In this document: in pieces, positions 25,415-33,544 of the stretch
Position numbering within the stretch: position 1 is the stretch's first letter
Layout: every line of letters starts with the position of its first letter
NCBI RefSeq assembly: GCF_002043005.1
Contig: NZ_CP020330.1
Span: forward strand, 3,986,001 to 4,050,000
Origin: Martelella mediterranea DSM 17316
GTDB lineage: Bacteria; Pseudomonadota; Alphaproteobacteria; Rhizobiales; Rhizobiaceae
Length of the DNA: 64,000 nt
Direction: 5' to 3'
Made by a program: the position numbers and the translations under genes
The notes under the pieces: model-generated
Seen by the model: only the letters and a program-made list of their open reading frames with translations
The model's database searches: none
Told to the model about the DNA's origin: nothing

Positions 25415-26608
25415 CTACGCTGCCTTCTTCAGATTCAGAATACGTTTTGCGATAATGTCGAGCTGAATTTCAGTCGTTCCCGCATAGATGGTCTCGGCGC
25501 GGCTGCTGAGATAGATGCCTTCCATCCGCGCGCGAAGATCCTTCAGCGCCTGGTTCGCGCCGGGGGGAAAGCGGGAGACGATTTCATAGGCGATCTGGGC
25601 GAAGCGCTGATGGGATTCGGACCAGTACAGCTTTGGAAAACTGCCGCGCGGGCCTATCTGCTGACCTGCCAGGAGATCGTCGACGAGCGTTTCCACATGC
25701 CCCTTGATAAGCTCGACTTCCACCCGGCACTGCGCCAGTTCCCGGCGATAGCCCTTCATGATCGCAAAGGCGGCATTGTCGCTGCGGCAGGCCGCAATCA
25801 GGTGGTCCAGCTCGCTTTCAAAGCGCCAGGCCCGATACATGCGGTTGGTGGCCCGTTCGATGGACAGGACGCGCGATGCCGCCGCCCAGCCCTCGTCCGG
25901 TGCGCCGAGCATTTCGGCTTCATCGACGATGACGTCGTTGAAAAAGACCTCGCAAAACGAGCGGTCCCCGTCGATCGACTGGATTTCGCGCACGGTGATG
26001 CCGGGGCTGGACATCGGCACGGCGAAGAGAACCAGGCCCTTGTGCCTGTCTTCGCGTGCGCCGGTGCGAGCCAGGAGCATGCAGCGACTGGACTTCGAAG
26101 CGCCGCTGGTCCAGATTTTCTGCCCGTTGATCCGCCAGCCATCGGCGGTCCGCTCTGCCTTGGTTCGCAACGCGGCCAGGTCGGATCCGGCGCCCGGCTC
26201 CGAGAAGCCCTGGCACCATATGTTCTCCATCGAGAGGATCGCCGGCAGATAGGTGCTCTTCTGACGTTCGTTGCCGACGGCCATGATGATCGGTCCGGCG
26301 AGTTCCTTGCCGATCGAATTGATTGCGTTCGGCATCGGCGCGCGGCCGATCTCGCGGTTGGCTTCGAGATGCTCCCGCAATGTCAGCCCATGGCCGCCAT
26401 ATTCCTTCGGCCAGGTGATGCCGGCGAGGCCGGCCCGATGCTGAGCCGCCTCGAACCGGATCTTCTCCTCCAGGCTTGCCGGTTGATCCAGGCATCTGTC
26501 GGTGCGCAGCCGATCATTCAGGTTTTGCTTCAGCCACTGATAGGCCTGCGCGGCATAGGCGCCGGTCTGGCCGGGCGTTCCTGCCTCCAACGGCGAGACT
26601 GATGTCAT
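25415..26608 (-). CDS. Acyl-CoA dehydrogenase, large subunit
   Basis: This is a 397-residue flavoenzyme with GITWPKEYGGHGLTLREH, WCQGFSEPGAGSDLAALRT, INGQKIWTSGA and the C-terminal ETIYAGTTEIQLDIIAKRIL. The classical YEGT is YAGT, so the usual C-terminal Glu is absent. Glu251 in VLSIERATNRM stands where isovaleryl- and long-chain-type dehydrogenases keep theirs and is the likely base. It is paired with the 333-residue dehydrogenase immediately downstream. The ATG at 26608 overlaps the stop of the acyl-CoA synthetase gene (ATGA). It would catalyse alpha,beta-dehydrogenation of a bulky or branched acyl-CoA. Confidence 0.91.
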   Translation of the reverse strand: MTSVSPLEAGTPGQTGAYAAQAYQWLKQNLNDRLRTDRCLDQPASLEEKIRFEAAQHRAGLAGITWPKEYGGHGLTLREHLEANREIGRAPMPNAINSIGKELAGPIIMAVGNERQKSTYLPAILSMENIWCQGFSEPGAGSDLAALRTKAERTADGWRINGQKIWTSGASKSSRCMLLARTGAREDRHKGLVLFAVPMSSPGITVREIQSIDGDRSFCEVFFNDVIVDEAEMLGAPDEGWAAASRVLSIERATNRMYRAWRFESELDHLIAACRSDNAAFAIMKGYRRELAQCRVEVELIKGHVETLVDDLLAGQQIGPRGSFPKLYWSESHQRFAQIAYEIVSRFPPGANQALKDLRARMEGIYLSSRAETIYAGTTEIQLDIIAKRILNLKKAA

Positions 26609-28755
26609 CCTGCGTTCTCCTGTGGATCGCCATGTCTGGGAATGATCAGCGCATCGAGCGCAATGGCTCCCTGGCCCTCGGGGCGCGCGATCAGTGGATT
26701 GATATCGATTTCGGCGACATCGGCAGCGTGGCGGGCGGCAAAGCGGGAGAGGGCCGCTATGGCCGCCGTCACCGCGCCGATATCGGCAGGCGCTCGGCCG
26801 CGGGCGCCGTTGAGAAGCGGAAACGCCTTGAGCTCGCGCAGCATCTCGCCCGCCTCTTCTTCGGTCACCGGCGCCATCCGCAATGCGGTATCCTGAAAGA
26901 TCTCGGCGAAGACGCCGCCCAGTCCGACCATTACCACGGGGCCGAAAATCGGGTCGGTCGTGGTTCCGAGGATCAACTCCGTGCCGCGGCCGGCCATGGG
27001 GGAGATAAGGACGCCGTCAATTTCGGCCCGCGGCGCGTGCGTTGCCGCCGAGGCCATAATGCGATCAAAGGCGGCGGCGACATCCCGCGCGCCGGAGATG
27101 TCGAGCTCGACACCGCCGATATCGCTCTTGTGCTGGATATCCGGCGACAGGATCTTCAACGCGACCGGCCCGCCAATCTTCTCGACGGCGAGAACGGCCT
27201 CCTCAGTGTTTGTCGCAATGATCTCGGCGGCGAAGGGCAGGCCCGCAGCGCCCAGCGCGGCCTTGGCCGTGGCCTCATTGCGCCAGGAGCGCGCACCGAG
27301 AGGCTGTCGCTCGATGGCCTCGGCAACCGCGTTCCCGCCGCCCGCCCGCGTTTTTTCCAATCTGGCAAGCGCCGCCATGCCGGCCATCGCCGCGTCGATC
27401 GTCGGGAAGCAGGCTATGCCCAGGCCGCTCAGTTGCCGTATGGCGTCCTTCGGCCCCGCCACGCAGGCCACGAGCACCTTGTCCGGATGGCGCCTGGCCG
27501 CATTGGCGAGCCCATCCATGAAGACAGATCGCAGGCGGGGAACTTCCATCCCCAGCGCCAGCATGATGCAGACCGCATTGTTGGCGGAGTCGCCGAGCGC
27601 CGCGTCGACAAGCGCCTCGAGCACATCGGGATTGGCCGACATCTGGGCCGTCGCATCGACGGGATTGACTGCCGATGCCAGCGGCAGGATCTTGTTGATC
27701 CGGGCCTGGGTTTGCGCGGTCAGCGGATTGATTGCCACGCCGTGGGCCGCGGCCGCGTCGGCCATCATCACGCCGAAGCCGCCGGAAGCGGCAATGACGG
27801 CGGCGGATGGCGTTGCGTCACCCCCAAAGCTGCGTGTTCCAAGGGCCTCGATGGCCGCGCCGACCTGAACCAGTTCTTCCAGCGAGCGGACCCTGACGGC
27901 GCCGTGGCGGGCAAAAACGGCATCGAAAACGCGATCGCTTCCGGCCAGTCCCCCGGTATGCGAGAGCGCCGCCTTCTGCCCCGCTTCCGATGTGCCGATC
28001 TTCAGGGCGACCACCGGCTTTTTCGCCTGTCTGGCGAGGGCGAGCGCCGCCGTCAGCCGGCTCGCATCGCGACAGGTTTCAAGGCAGCAAAGGATCACCT
28101 TGGTATCGGGATCGCCGGCCAGCCAGGCAATCGCATCCCCGGCCTGAATATCCGCTTCGTTGCCGGTGGCGACGAAGCGGGCGATTCCCGCCCCGCAATC
28201 TCCGAGCATCCGCATCGCCGCGCTGCCGATATTCCCGCTTTGGGAGACGATGGAAACCCCACCTTCGAGCGGCATCGCCTTTTCAAGCGCAACGGAGAAG
28301 GTTCCGATCGCGCGCTCCCTGACGCTCACCGCCCCCAGGCAGTTCGGACCCAGTATGCGCATACCGGTTCGCGCGGCCAGGGCCGTGACGGCGCGTTGCA
28401 ATTGCCGGCCGTCCGGCCCGCTTTCGGCAAAGCCGGCGCTGAGAACGATGGCCGCGCCCACGCCGCGACTGGAGGCCTTTTCAAGAACCTCCAAAGCCGC
28501 AGCGCCTGGAACGGCGACGAGGATGAGGTCCGGCGTTGCCGGCAAATCATCGATCGACGGAAAGGCGGGCAGTCCCTGTATCGCGTCCGCCTTGGGATTG
28601 ACGGGATAGATCGCGCCGTCATAGCCGTGCTTTTGAAGCAGAAAGACCGGTCGTCCGCCCGTCTTCGTCGGGTCCGACGAGGCACCGATGACGGCAATCG
28701 AGCGGGGCTTGAACAAGGCGTCGAAGCCCTGCGCTGCAAATTTGTGACTGTCCAT
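26605..28755 (-). CDS. Acyl-CoA synthetase, ADP-forming type (CoA-binding plus ATP-grasp fusion)
   Basis: This is a 716-residue single-chain NDP-forming acyl-CoA synthetase. Residues 8-135 are the CoA-binding Rossmann domain (PRSIAVIGASSDPTKTGGRP), followed by succinyl-CoA-ligase-like domains (LGPNCLG, SQSGNIGS). The phospho-accepting His is about residue 266 in KAALSHTGGLAGSD. From about 490 there is an ATP-grasp domain (GGPVALKILSPDIQHKSDIGGVEL, GTELILGTTTDPIFGPVVMVGLGG). It joins an acid to CoA using ATP, giving ADP and phosphate. It is translationally coupled to the dehydrogenase gene, and its ATG at 28755 starts 1 base after the enoyl-CoA hydratase stop. Confidence 0.92.
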   Translation of the reverse strand: MDSHKFAAQGFDALFKPRSIAVIGASSDPTKTGGRPVFLLQKHGYDGAIYPVNPKADAIQGLPAFPSIDDLPATPDLILVAVPGAAALEVLEKASSRGVGAAIVLSAGFAESGPDGRQLQRAVTALAARTGMRILGPNCLGAVSVRERAIGTFSVALEKAMPLEGGVSIVSQSGNIGSAAMRMLGDCGAGIARFVATGNEADIQAGDAIAWLAGDPDTKVILCCLETCRDASRLTAALALARQAKKPVVALKIGTSEAGQKAALSHTGGLAGSDRVFDAVFARHGAVRVRSLEELVQVGAAIEALGTRSFGGDATPSAAVIAASGGFGVMMADAAAAHGVAINPLTAQTQARINKILPLASAVNPVDATAQMSANPDVLEALVDAALGDSANNAVCIMLALGMEVPRLRSVFMDGLANAARRHPDKVLVACVAGPKDAIRQLSGLGIACFPTIDAAMAGMAALARLEKTRAGGGNAVAEAIERQPLGARSWRNEATAKAALGAAGLPFAAEIIATNTEEAVLAVEKIGGPVALKILSPDIQHKSDIGGVELDISGARDVAAAFDRIMASAATHAPRAEIDGVLISPMAGRGTELILGTTTDPIFGPVVMVGLGGVFAEIFQDTALRMAPVTEEEAGEMLRELKAFPLLNGARGRAPADIGAVTAAIAALSRFAARHAADVAEIDINPLIARPEGQGAIALDALIIPRHGDPQENAG

Positions 28756-28756
28756 G

Positions 28757-29530
28757 TCAGCGCCCCTTGAACACGGGCGGCCGCTTTTCCAGAAACGCGC
28801 GCCGCGCCTCCTGGGCATCCTCCGTCTTGGAAAGCGCCATCGTGTAGTTCTGCTCCAGGCGATAGGCATCGCGCTGCGGCATGTTCTCGACCATATTCGC
28901 CGCCTCTTTGGCATAGGTGATCGCCAGCGGCGCCTTGGCGGCAATTTCCTGCGCCACCGCCATGGCGGTCGGCACGAGGTCCTGCGCCGTCGTCACCTCC
29001 TCGATAACAGAGCGCGCCTTGAGTTCCGCCGCGCTCAGACGCACACCGGTATAGAACATACGCCGCGTCGTCGACCTGCCGAAGAGCGAATGCAACATGG
29101 ACGCCCCCCCGGCCAGACCGACATTGATTTCCGGCATGCCAAACACCGCCTCTTCGGAGGCATAATAGATGTCGCAGGAGGCCATCAGGCCGAGACCTGC
29201 TCCGAGCGCGGCGCCATTGACCGCCGCGATCACGGGCTTGCGGCATTCCCTGATCGCGTTGCCCGTCTCACGGGTCACGCGGTTGTGCTCAAGAAAGTCA
29301 CCGGGCTTTTCCGGATCCGGACGATCGGTCAAATCTGCGCCGGCGCAGAAATGCTTACCGGCGCCGGTCAGGACCGCGGCGCGAATGTCGTCGCGCTGGG
29401 AAATCTCGTCGAAGACCGAAATGATTTCGTATCTCGTGTTGCGATTGAGCGCGTTCACAGGCGGTCGGCGCAGCGTCACGAGCGCGACCATGCCCTGGAG
29501 TTCCACGATGACGTTGTCTTTACTTTGCAC
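28757..29530 (-). CDS. Enoyl-CoA hydratase/isomerase family protein
   Basis: This is a 257-residue crotonase-family enzyme and the first gene of the big leftward operon. Oxyanion-hole motifs HFCAGADLTD and NGAALGAGLGLMASCD are present. Of the two hydratase glutamates, the first position is Gly (GAGLGLM) but the second is kept in GMPEINVGLAGG, so hydration, hydrolysis or isomerisation all remain possible. The start is GTG at 29530, with GGGAGG five bases upstream; an upstream TTG has no such site. A TetR-type palindrome stands 24 bases before the start codon and probably controls the whole operon. Confidence 0.88.
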   Translation of the reverse strand: MQSKDNVIVELQGMVALVTLRRPPVNALNRNTRYEIISVFDEISQRDDIRAAVLTGAGKHFCAGADLTDRPDPEKPGDFLEHNRVTRETGNAIRECRKPVIAAVNGAALGAGLGLMASCDIYYASEEAVFGMPEINVGLAGGASMLHSLFGRSTTRRMFYTGVRLSAAELKARSVIEEVTTAQDLVPTAMAVAQEIAAKAPLAITYAKEAANMVENMPQRDAYRLEQNYTMALSKTEDAQEARRAFLEKRPPVFKGR

Positions 29531-29553
29531 TGTGTCCTCCCACCGCAAGCAGA

Positions 29554-29569
29554 CTGACCGTCCGGTCAG
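29554..29569. promoter_or_regulatory. TetR-type operator 1
   Basis: CTGACCG-TC-CGGTCAG is a perfect 7+2+7 inverted repeat in the divergent spacer, next to the ribosome site of the catabolic operon. It matches the element upstream of the nearby tetR gene, so that regulator is the natural candidate binder. Confidence 0.78.
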
Positions 29570-29630
29570 GTGCTCGGAAGATAGCCATGTCTTATGAGTT
29601 CTGCAACGGGGTTTTTGAAATTTTTACCCT

Positions 29631-29648
29631 TGACCGGCCGATCGGTCA
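29631..29648. promoter_or_regulatory. TetR-type operator 2 (wide-spaced half-sites)
   Basis: TGACCG-GCCGAT-CGGTCA has the same half-sites as operator 1 but 6 rather than 2 central bases. Each half can also be read as the good half of a 2-spaced site, giving two overlapping imperfect operators. It is 64 bases before tctC and probably serves the rightward promoter. Confidence 0.65.
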
Positions 29649-29711
29649 GTGCCTAACCTTGCACCGCTACGGACGCGCCGTATGCATCAGCTTTGGGAGG
29701 AGCCAGAAGAA

Positions 29712-30686
29712 ATGGTACCAATTTTCAGACGCACTGTGCTTGCTGCTGCCGGAATGGCGGCTCTCATGTTTTCCGCGACGGGCGTGTCGGCACAGTCCGG
29801 CGACCCAATCCACCTGGTCGTCCCCTATGGCGGCGGCGGACTGATCGACGGCCTCGTCCGCCAGATCGCGGATTCAATGTCGGCTGAACTCGGCCAGCCT
29901 GTCGTCGTCGACAACAAGCCCGGCGCCAACGGCATTGTCGGCGCAAGCTACGCGGCTGCGGCAAAACCCGACGGGCTGACCTATCTGGTTGGAGCGACAG
30001 GCCCGGTCTCGCTCAATGTGATGCTGCGCGAAAACCTGCCATTCAGCATGGACTCCTTCGAGCCGGTCGGCACGATGATGAATGGTCCGCTTACAATCAC
30101 CGTCCCTGCCGCTTTGGAGATCGACACGATCGACGAACTGAAGGAATATGCCGTCGATACGGGCAAGCCGCTGCGCTATGCAACGCTCGGTCCCGGCAGC
30201 GTCACGCATCTCTTCGGCATGGTGCTGCAGGATCAACTCGGCGTGCCCATGGTCGATGTCGCCTACCGCAACAACCCGGCGGCGATTGTCGATCTGCTTG
30301 GCGGACAGAACGACCTGAACTTTTCCACCCCGATCTCGCTGATCAAGCAGGAAGAGGCCGGCGAAGTGAAGATTCTGGCCGTCTCGACGCCCGAGCGGAT
30401 GGCCCAGTTCCCCGATCTGCCGACGACCACCGAACTCGGCTATCCATCGCTGGTCTCGTCGTTCTGGTTTGGGCTTCTGGCGCCCGCCGGCACGCCGCAG
30501 GCGGATATCGACAGGGTCAGCGCGGCCTTGCAGAAAGCCATGGGCGACCAAGGGCTTCAGGAAAAGATGGTCAATGCCGGCATGACCCCCGAAGTCGGCG
30601 GCGCCGATGCCATGAAGGCGCAACTCGACAGTGACGTCGCATTCTGGGGCACGGTTATCGACAAGAACAACATCAAACTCAAATAG
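29712..30686 (+). CDS. tctC: Tripartite tricarboxylate transporter substrate-binding protein TctC (Bug family)
   Basis: This is a 324-residue periplasmic protein with a signal peptide of about 28 residues (RRTVLAAAGMAALMFSATGVSAQ). Bug-family features follow: IHLVVPYGGGGLIDGLVRQIAD, GQPVVVDNKPGANGIVGA, a ligand-loop region near AAKPDGLTYLVG, and LRYATLGPGSVTHLFG. It presents a carboxylate substrate to the TctAB permease encoded in the divergent operon. I chose the ATG at 29712, which precedes the signal peptide and has GAAGAA upstream. Its position across the TetR-controlled spacer from the degradation genes indicates that transport and catabolism are co-regulated. Confidence 0.92.
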   Translation: MVPIFRRTVLAAAGMAALMFSATGVSAQSGDPIHLVVPYGGGGLIDGLVRQIADSMSAELGQPVVVDNKPGANGIVGASYAAAAKPDGLTYLVGATGPVSLNVMLRENLPFSMDSFEPVGTMMNGPLTITVPAALEIDTIDELKEYAVDTGKPLRYATLGPGSVTHLFGMVLQDQLGVPMVDVAYRNNPAAIVDLLGGQNDLNFSTPISLIKQEEAGEVKILAVSTPERMAQFPDLPTTTELGYPSLVSSFWFGLLAPAGTPQADIDRVSAALQKAMGDQGLQEKMVNAGMTPEVGGADAMKAQLDSDVAFWGTVIDKNNIKLK

Positions 30687-30715
30687 GCCTGACGCTCCGC
30701 GTCCGTTCGAACCAA

Positions 30716-30743
30716 CCCCTGCGGCCCCGGCCGCGGGGTTTTT
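30716..30743 (+). terminator. Rho-independent terminator after tctC
   Basis: CCCCTGCGGCC, two-base loop, GGCCGCGGGG and then TTTTT form a strong GC hairpin with one bulged T, 30 bases after the tctC stop. Downstream lies the convergent tetR gene. Confidence 0.85.
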
Positions 30744-30753
30744 CGAGCCCGGG

Positions 30754-31374
30754 TTATTTCTGTTTCTTCGCGATGCCGGAAAGCAATATGTCGGCATATT
30801 GATCGGCGATTTCCTCGGCGCTCAGTTCCTTGTCCGGGTCATACCAGCGATGCATCCAGTTGATGCCCGACAGAATCAGGCGCCCGGCGCTCGCCGGATC
30901 GATATCGTTGAATTCGCCGGATGCCACGCCTTCGCGAATGATATCCCTGAGGCTGTTTTCGAACTGCCGACGACGGGCAATCCGCAAGTTGGCGAGCCGC
31001 TGGTCGGGATCGGACCAGAAGGCATTGCTGGCCGCGATCCAGGCCGAACGATGTTCGGAGAAGAATTTCGCCGCCGACACCATGAAAGCGCGCAGTTTCT
31101 CCGCCGCCGTACCGTCGGCCGGAATCCTCGCATTCACGAAGGCATTCAGGTGCTGCGTGGCGGAAAAGGCGATTCTCGCATAGATATCGTCCTTGCTGCT
31201 GAAATGATGATAGAGCAGCGCCTTCGATACTCCGGCGGCATTGGAGATATCGCGCATGGAGGTCGCGTCGTAGCCTTTTTCGGCAAACAGCCTGGCACCC
31301 GTATCGAGTATGTCTCGAACCCGCTGGCTCGGCGTTTCCTCCGCCATTTCGCCAGCATTTGCCTGTTCACCCAT
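30754..31374 (-). CDS. TetR/AcrR family transcriptional regulator of the catabolic island
   Basis: This is a 206-residue repressor. The N-terminal TetR helix-turn-helix spans roughly residues 17-63 (RVRDILDTGARLFAEKGYDATSMRDISNAAGVSKALLYHHFSSKDDIY). The C-terminal 130 residues form the ligand pocket and dimer interface, with a TetR_C-like helix set (WMHRWYDPDKELSAEEIADQYADILLSGI) typical of acyl-CoA-responsive members. AGGGGA precedes the ATG at 31374. A TGACCG-type dyad lies about 44 bases upstream, and two more lie in the tctC/ech spacer. An acyl-CoA of the pathway is the likely inducer. Confidence 0.9.
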   Translation of the reverse strand: MGEQANAGEMAEETPSQRVRDILDTGARLFAEKGYDATSMRDISNAAGVSKALLYHHFSSKDDIYARIAFSATQHLNAFVNARIPADGTAAEKLRAFMVSAAKFFSEHRSAWIAASNAFWSDPDQRLANLRIARRRQFENSLRDIIREGVASGEFNDIDPASAGRLILSGINWMHRWYDPDKELSAEEIADQYADILLSGIAKKQK

Positions 31375-31417
31375 AAAACTGTCCCCTTAGTATCCGTCGC
31401 CGGCACTGTGTCTTCTA

Positions 31418-31433
31418 CTGAACGGTCGGTCAA
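31418..31433. promoter_or_regulatory. TetR-type operator 3 (upstream of tetR)
   Basis: CTGAACG-GT-CGGTCAA is a near-perfect copy of operator 1 with the same 7+2+7 layout and one changed base per arm. It overlaps the lysR stop codon and lies 44 bases before tetR, which indicates autoregulation. Confidence 0.72.
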
Positions 31434-32362
31434 GCCATCGCCGGCTTCCGATCCTTTGCGCGCAGCGCATCACTCCAGCGAGCGACCACGAAGTCGATGT
31501 AAAGCCGAAGCTTGGCGGGCAGGAACGGGGTTTCCAGATAGGTCACGAAGATGCCTTCCTCAAACGTGGCATTGGTCACCCGGACATCCGGCAGCAGTTG
31601 CACGAGAGCGCCGGACGCCAGATCCTCGGCGACGGTGTAGTCGTCGAGAAGGGCAATGCCCTTGCCTTGCCTGGCCATCTGCAGAAGGACGAGACCGTTA
31701 TTGCTGCTGAATGTCCGGGGGACCGGCAGTTCGAGTTCGCGATCCGCATGGCGAAAACGCCAGAAGACGCGTTCATGGCTCAGCCAGTAGGTCATGCAGC
31801 AATGCGCCATAAGGTCTTCTGGCCGGGTCACCGCGGGATGACGTTCGACATAATCGGGGGATGCCACCAGGATTCGCTGACTGAGAAAAAGCCGCCTTCT
31901 CACCAGTCCGCTTTCCGCGGGAGGCGCAATTCTGAAGTCGAGATCAAACCCGTCTTCGCGCAGGCGCACGGAACTCTCCGACAGATGCAGGTCCACAACG
32001 AGATCGGGATAGAGGTCATGGAAAGCAGGCTGAAGCCTGGCGAGAACCGATATGCCGAACATGGTCCTGGAATGAACGCGAAGAAGACCCTCGATCTTGT
32101 CCTGCCGGGCTGAGGCGGCGGTATCCGCGGCCTTGACGCTGGCCAGGATGTTCCGGGCATCCAGCAGATAGGCCTCTCCGCACTCGGTGAGGCTCAGCGC
32201 GCGGGTCGATCTATGGATGAGAGATACGCCGATGTCGCCCTCCAGATCGTTGATATGGCGGGAGACGCTGGCCGGAGACAGACCGTAGAGCCGTCCCGCC
32301 GCCGAGAAGCTTCCGCTTTCCGCCGTGGCCACGAACAATTCCATTGCACGCAATTTGTCCAT
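31430..32362 (-). CDS. LysR family transcriptional regulator
   Basis: This is a 310-residue regulator. Residues 1-60 are the LysR helix-turn-helix (MELFVATAESGSFSAAGRLYGLSPASVSRHINDLE), and residues 90-300 are the periplasmic-binding-like effector domain (RVHSRTMFGISVLARLQPAF, LDFRIAPPAESGLVRRRLF). It resembles the CrgA/DsdC-like branch. The chosen ATG at 32362 places the HTH at the usual distance from the N-terminus; a longer frame upstream adds residues unlike the family. It is divergent from the flavin monooxygenase genes by 107 bases and probably controls them. Its 3' end overlaps the tetR operator. Confidence 0.89.
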   Translation of the reverse strand: MDKLRAMELFVATAESGSFSAAGRLYGLSPASVSRHINDLEGDIGVSLIHRSTRALSLTECGEAYLLDARNILASVKAADTAASARQDKIEGLLRVHSRTMFGISVLARLQPAFHDLYPDLVVDLHLSESSVRLREDGFDLDFRIAPPAESGLVRRRLFLSQRILVASPDYVERHPAVTRPEDLMAHCCMTYWLSHERVFWRFRHADRELELPVPRTFSSNNGLVLLQMARQGKGIALLDDYTVAEDLASGALVQLLPDVRVTNATFEEGIFVTYLETPFLPAKLRLYIDFVVARWSDALRAKDRKPAMA

Positions 32363-32419
32363 GATTGTCTTTTCAAAATTCGAAAAACTGAACTCATAAT
32401 TTTTCTTATTATCGCGAAA

Positions 32420-32432
32420 ATTGCAATGCAAT
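32420..32432. promoter_or_regulatory. Candidate LysR operator
   Basis: ATTGCA-A-TGCAAT is a 13-base perfect dyad in the AT-rich spacer between lysR and the LLM monooxygenase gene, 38 bases before the latter's start. The T-N11-A spacing fits LysR-type sites. Confidence 0.5.
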
Positions 32433-32469
32433 AACATGATGGATGAAGTTATTTTCGGAGGAGAAACCC

Positions 32470-33540
32470 ATGGATTTCGGCGCTTTTATTCTCGCGCAGC
32501 AGCGCGGCTACCATCAGAATTCACATGATGTGATCGCCAATTCGGTCGAACAGACGGTCAAGGCCGAGCAGGCCGGCTTTTCAAACGCCTGGTATGCTGA
32601 ACATCATTTCAACAATTATTCGCTCTCGCCCTCGCCGCTGATGATGGTTGCGCATTGCGCCGGCCTCACCAGCACCATCCGGCTTGGCTCGGCCGTCTGT
32701 ATTCTGCCGCTTTATCACGCGCCGCGTTTTCTGGCGGAAGTCGGCTTTGTCGACTCGATCTCGAACGGGCGGCTCGAATTGGGGATCGGCTCCGGCTACC
32801 AGCAGTTCGAGTTCGAGCGGTTCGGAACCAGCCTCGAGGATTCCGGCAGGATTTTCGAGGAATATCTCGACGTCATTCCCAAGGCGTTGAAGCAGAAGAT
32901 TTTCGAACACCACAGCGAGTATCTCGATATTCCCCCGAGCTCGATCGCCGTTCGCCCGGTTCAGTCCCCGATGCCGCCAATCTGGGTGACCACCGGCAAC
33001 CCGAAATTGCGCGAACGCGCCTTCCGCGAAGGCTACAACCTCTTTGTGACCGCGCTTCTGAACGGCAAGGATGGCGTCCATCGCCTGCGTGGCCAGTTGG
33101 ACGAGGCAATCGCCAATTCGGGCTCCGACGGCAGTCGGACGCGCATCGGCTTCCTGCGTTGCGCCTATGCCAGCGACAATCGCGCCGAGATCGATTCCTA
33201 TCTCGAAAACGCCCGCTTCCAGCGTCGCCTTTCGTTCAGCCTGAAGGAACGCCGTCAGCAGACCGACGACGGGTATCTGATGAAGGAAGTCCCGACCGAG
33301 GGCGAGCCGACCATCGACGATCTGCGCGCTAATTTGCCGGTCGGCAGCGTCAATCAGGTGATCGACAGCCTGTTGGCGGAAATCGAGATCCTGAAGCCGG
33401 ATCATATTGCGCTCCAGACGCAACTTGGCGATTTCGACCAGAAAACCATGTTGAAGCAGATGGACCTGTGGGGCGAGAAGATCATCCCCGCAATCCAGAA
33501 GGAAGTCGGGGCCGGGCCCTACAGGGAAGCGGCGGAGTGA
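32470..33540 (+). CDS. LLM class flavin-dependent monooxygenase
   Basis: This is a 356-residue luciferase-like TIM-barrel oxygenase. It begins MDFGAFILAQQRGYHQNS; other family segments are AEQAGFSNAWYAEHHF, AHCAGLTSTIRLGSAVCILPLYHAPRFLAEVGFVD, GRLELGIGSGYQQFEFERFG and PPIWVTTGNP. These enzymes use reduced FMN and oxygen for Baeyer-Villiger, hydroxylation or desulfonation reactions. The ATG at 32470 follows AGGAG. The gene is four bases upstream of a flavin reductase gene, so the two form a two-component monooxygenase. Its place beside a lactonase-containing cluster hints at lactone formation from a cyclic ketone. Confidence 0.9.
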   Translation: MDFGAFILAQQRGYHQNSHDVIANSVEQTVKAEQAGFSNAWYAEHHFNNYSLSPSPLMMVAHCAGLTSTIRLGSAVCILPLYHAPRFLAEVGFVDSISNGRLELGIGSGYQQFEFERFGTSLEDSGRIFEEYLDVIPKALKQKIFEHHSEYLDIPPSSIAVRPVQSPMPPIWVTTGNPKLRERAFREGYNLFVTALLNGKDGVHRLRGQLDEAIANSGSDGSRTRIGFLRCAYASDNRAEIDSYLENARFQRRLSFSLKERRQQTDDGYLMKEVPTEGEPTIDDLRANLPVGSVNQVIDSLLAEIEILKPDHIALQTQLGDFDQKTMLKQMDLWGEKIIPAIQKEVGAGPYREAAE

Positions 33541-33544
33541 ACCG

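Noticed and set aside
26476..28770. A 764-codon open frame on the plus strand opposite the acyl-CoA synthetase
   Set aside because: The minus strand shows the full CoA-binding and ATP-grasp domains. The plus-strand product has no recognisable motif and spans gene borders of the real operon.
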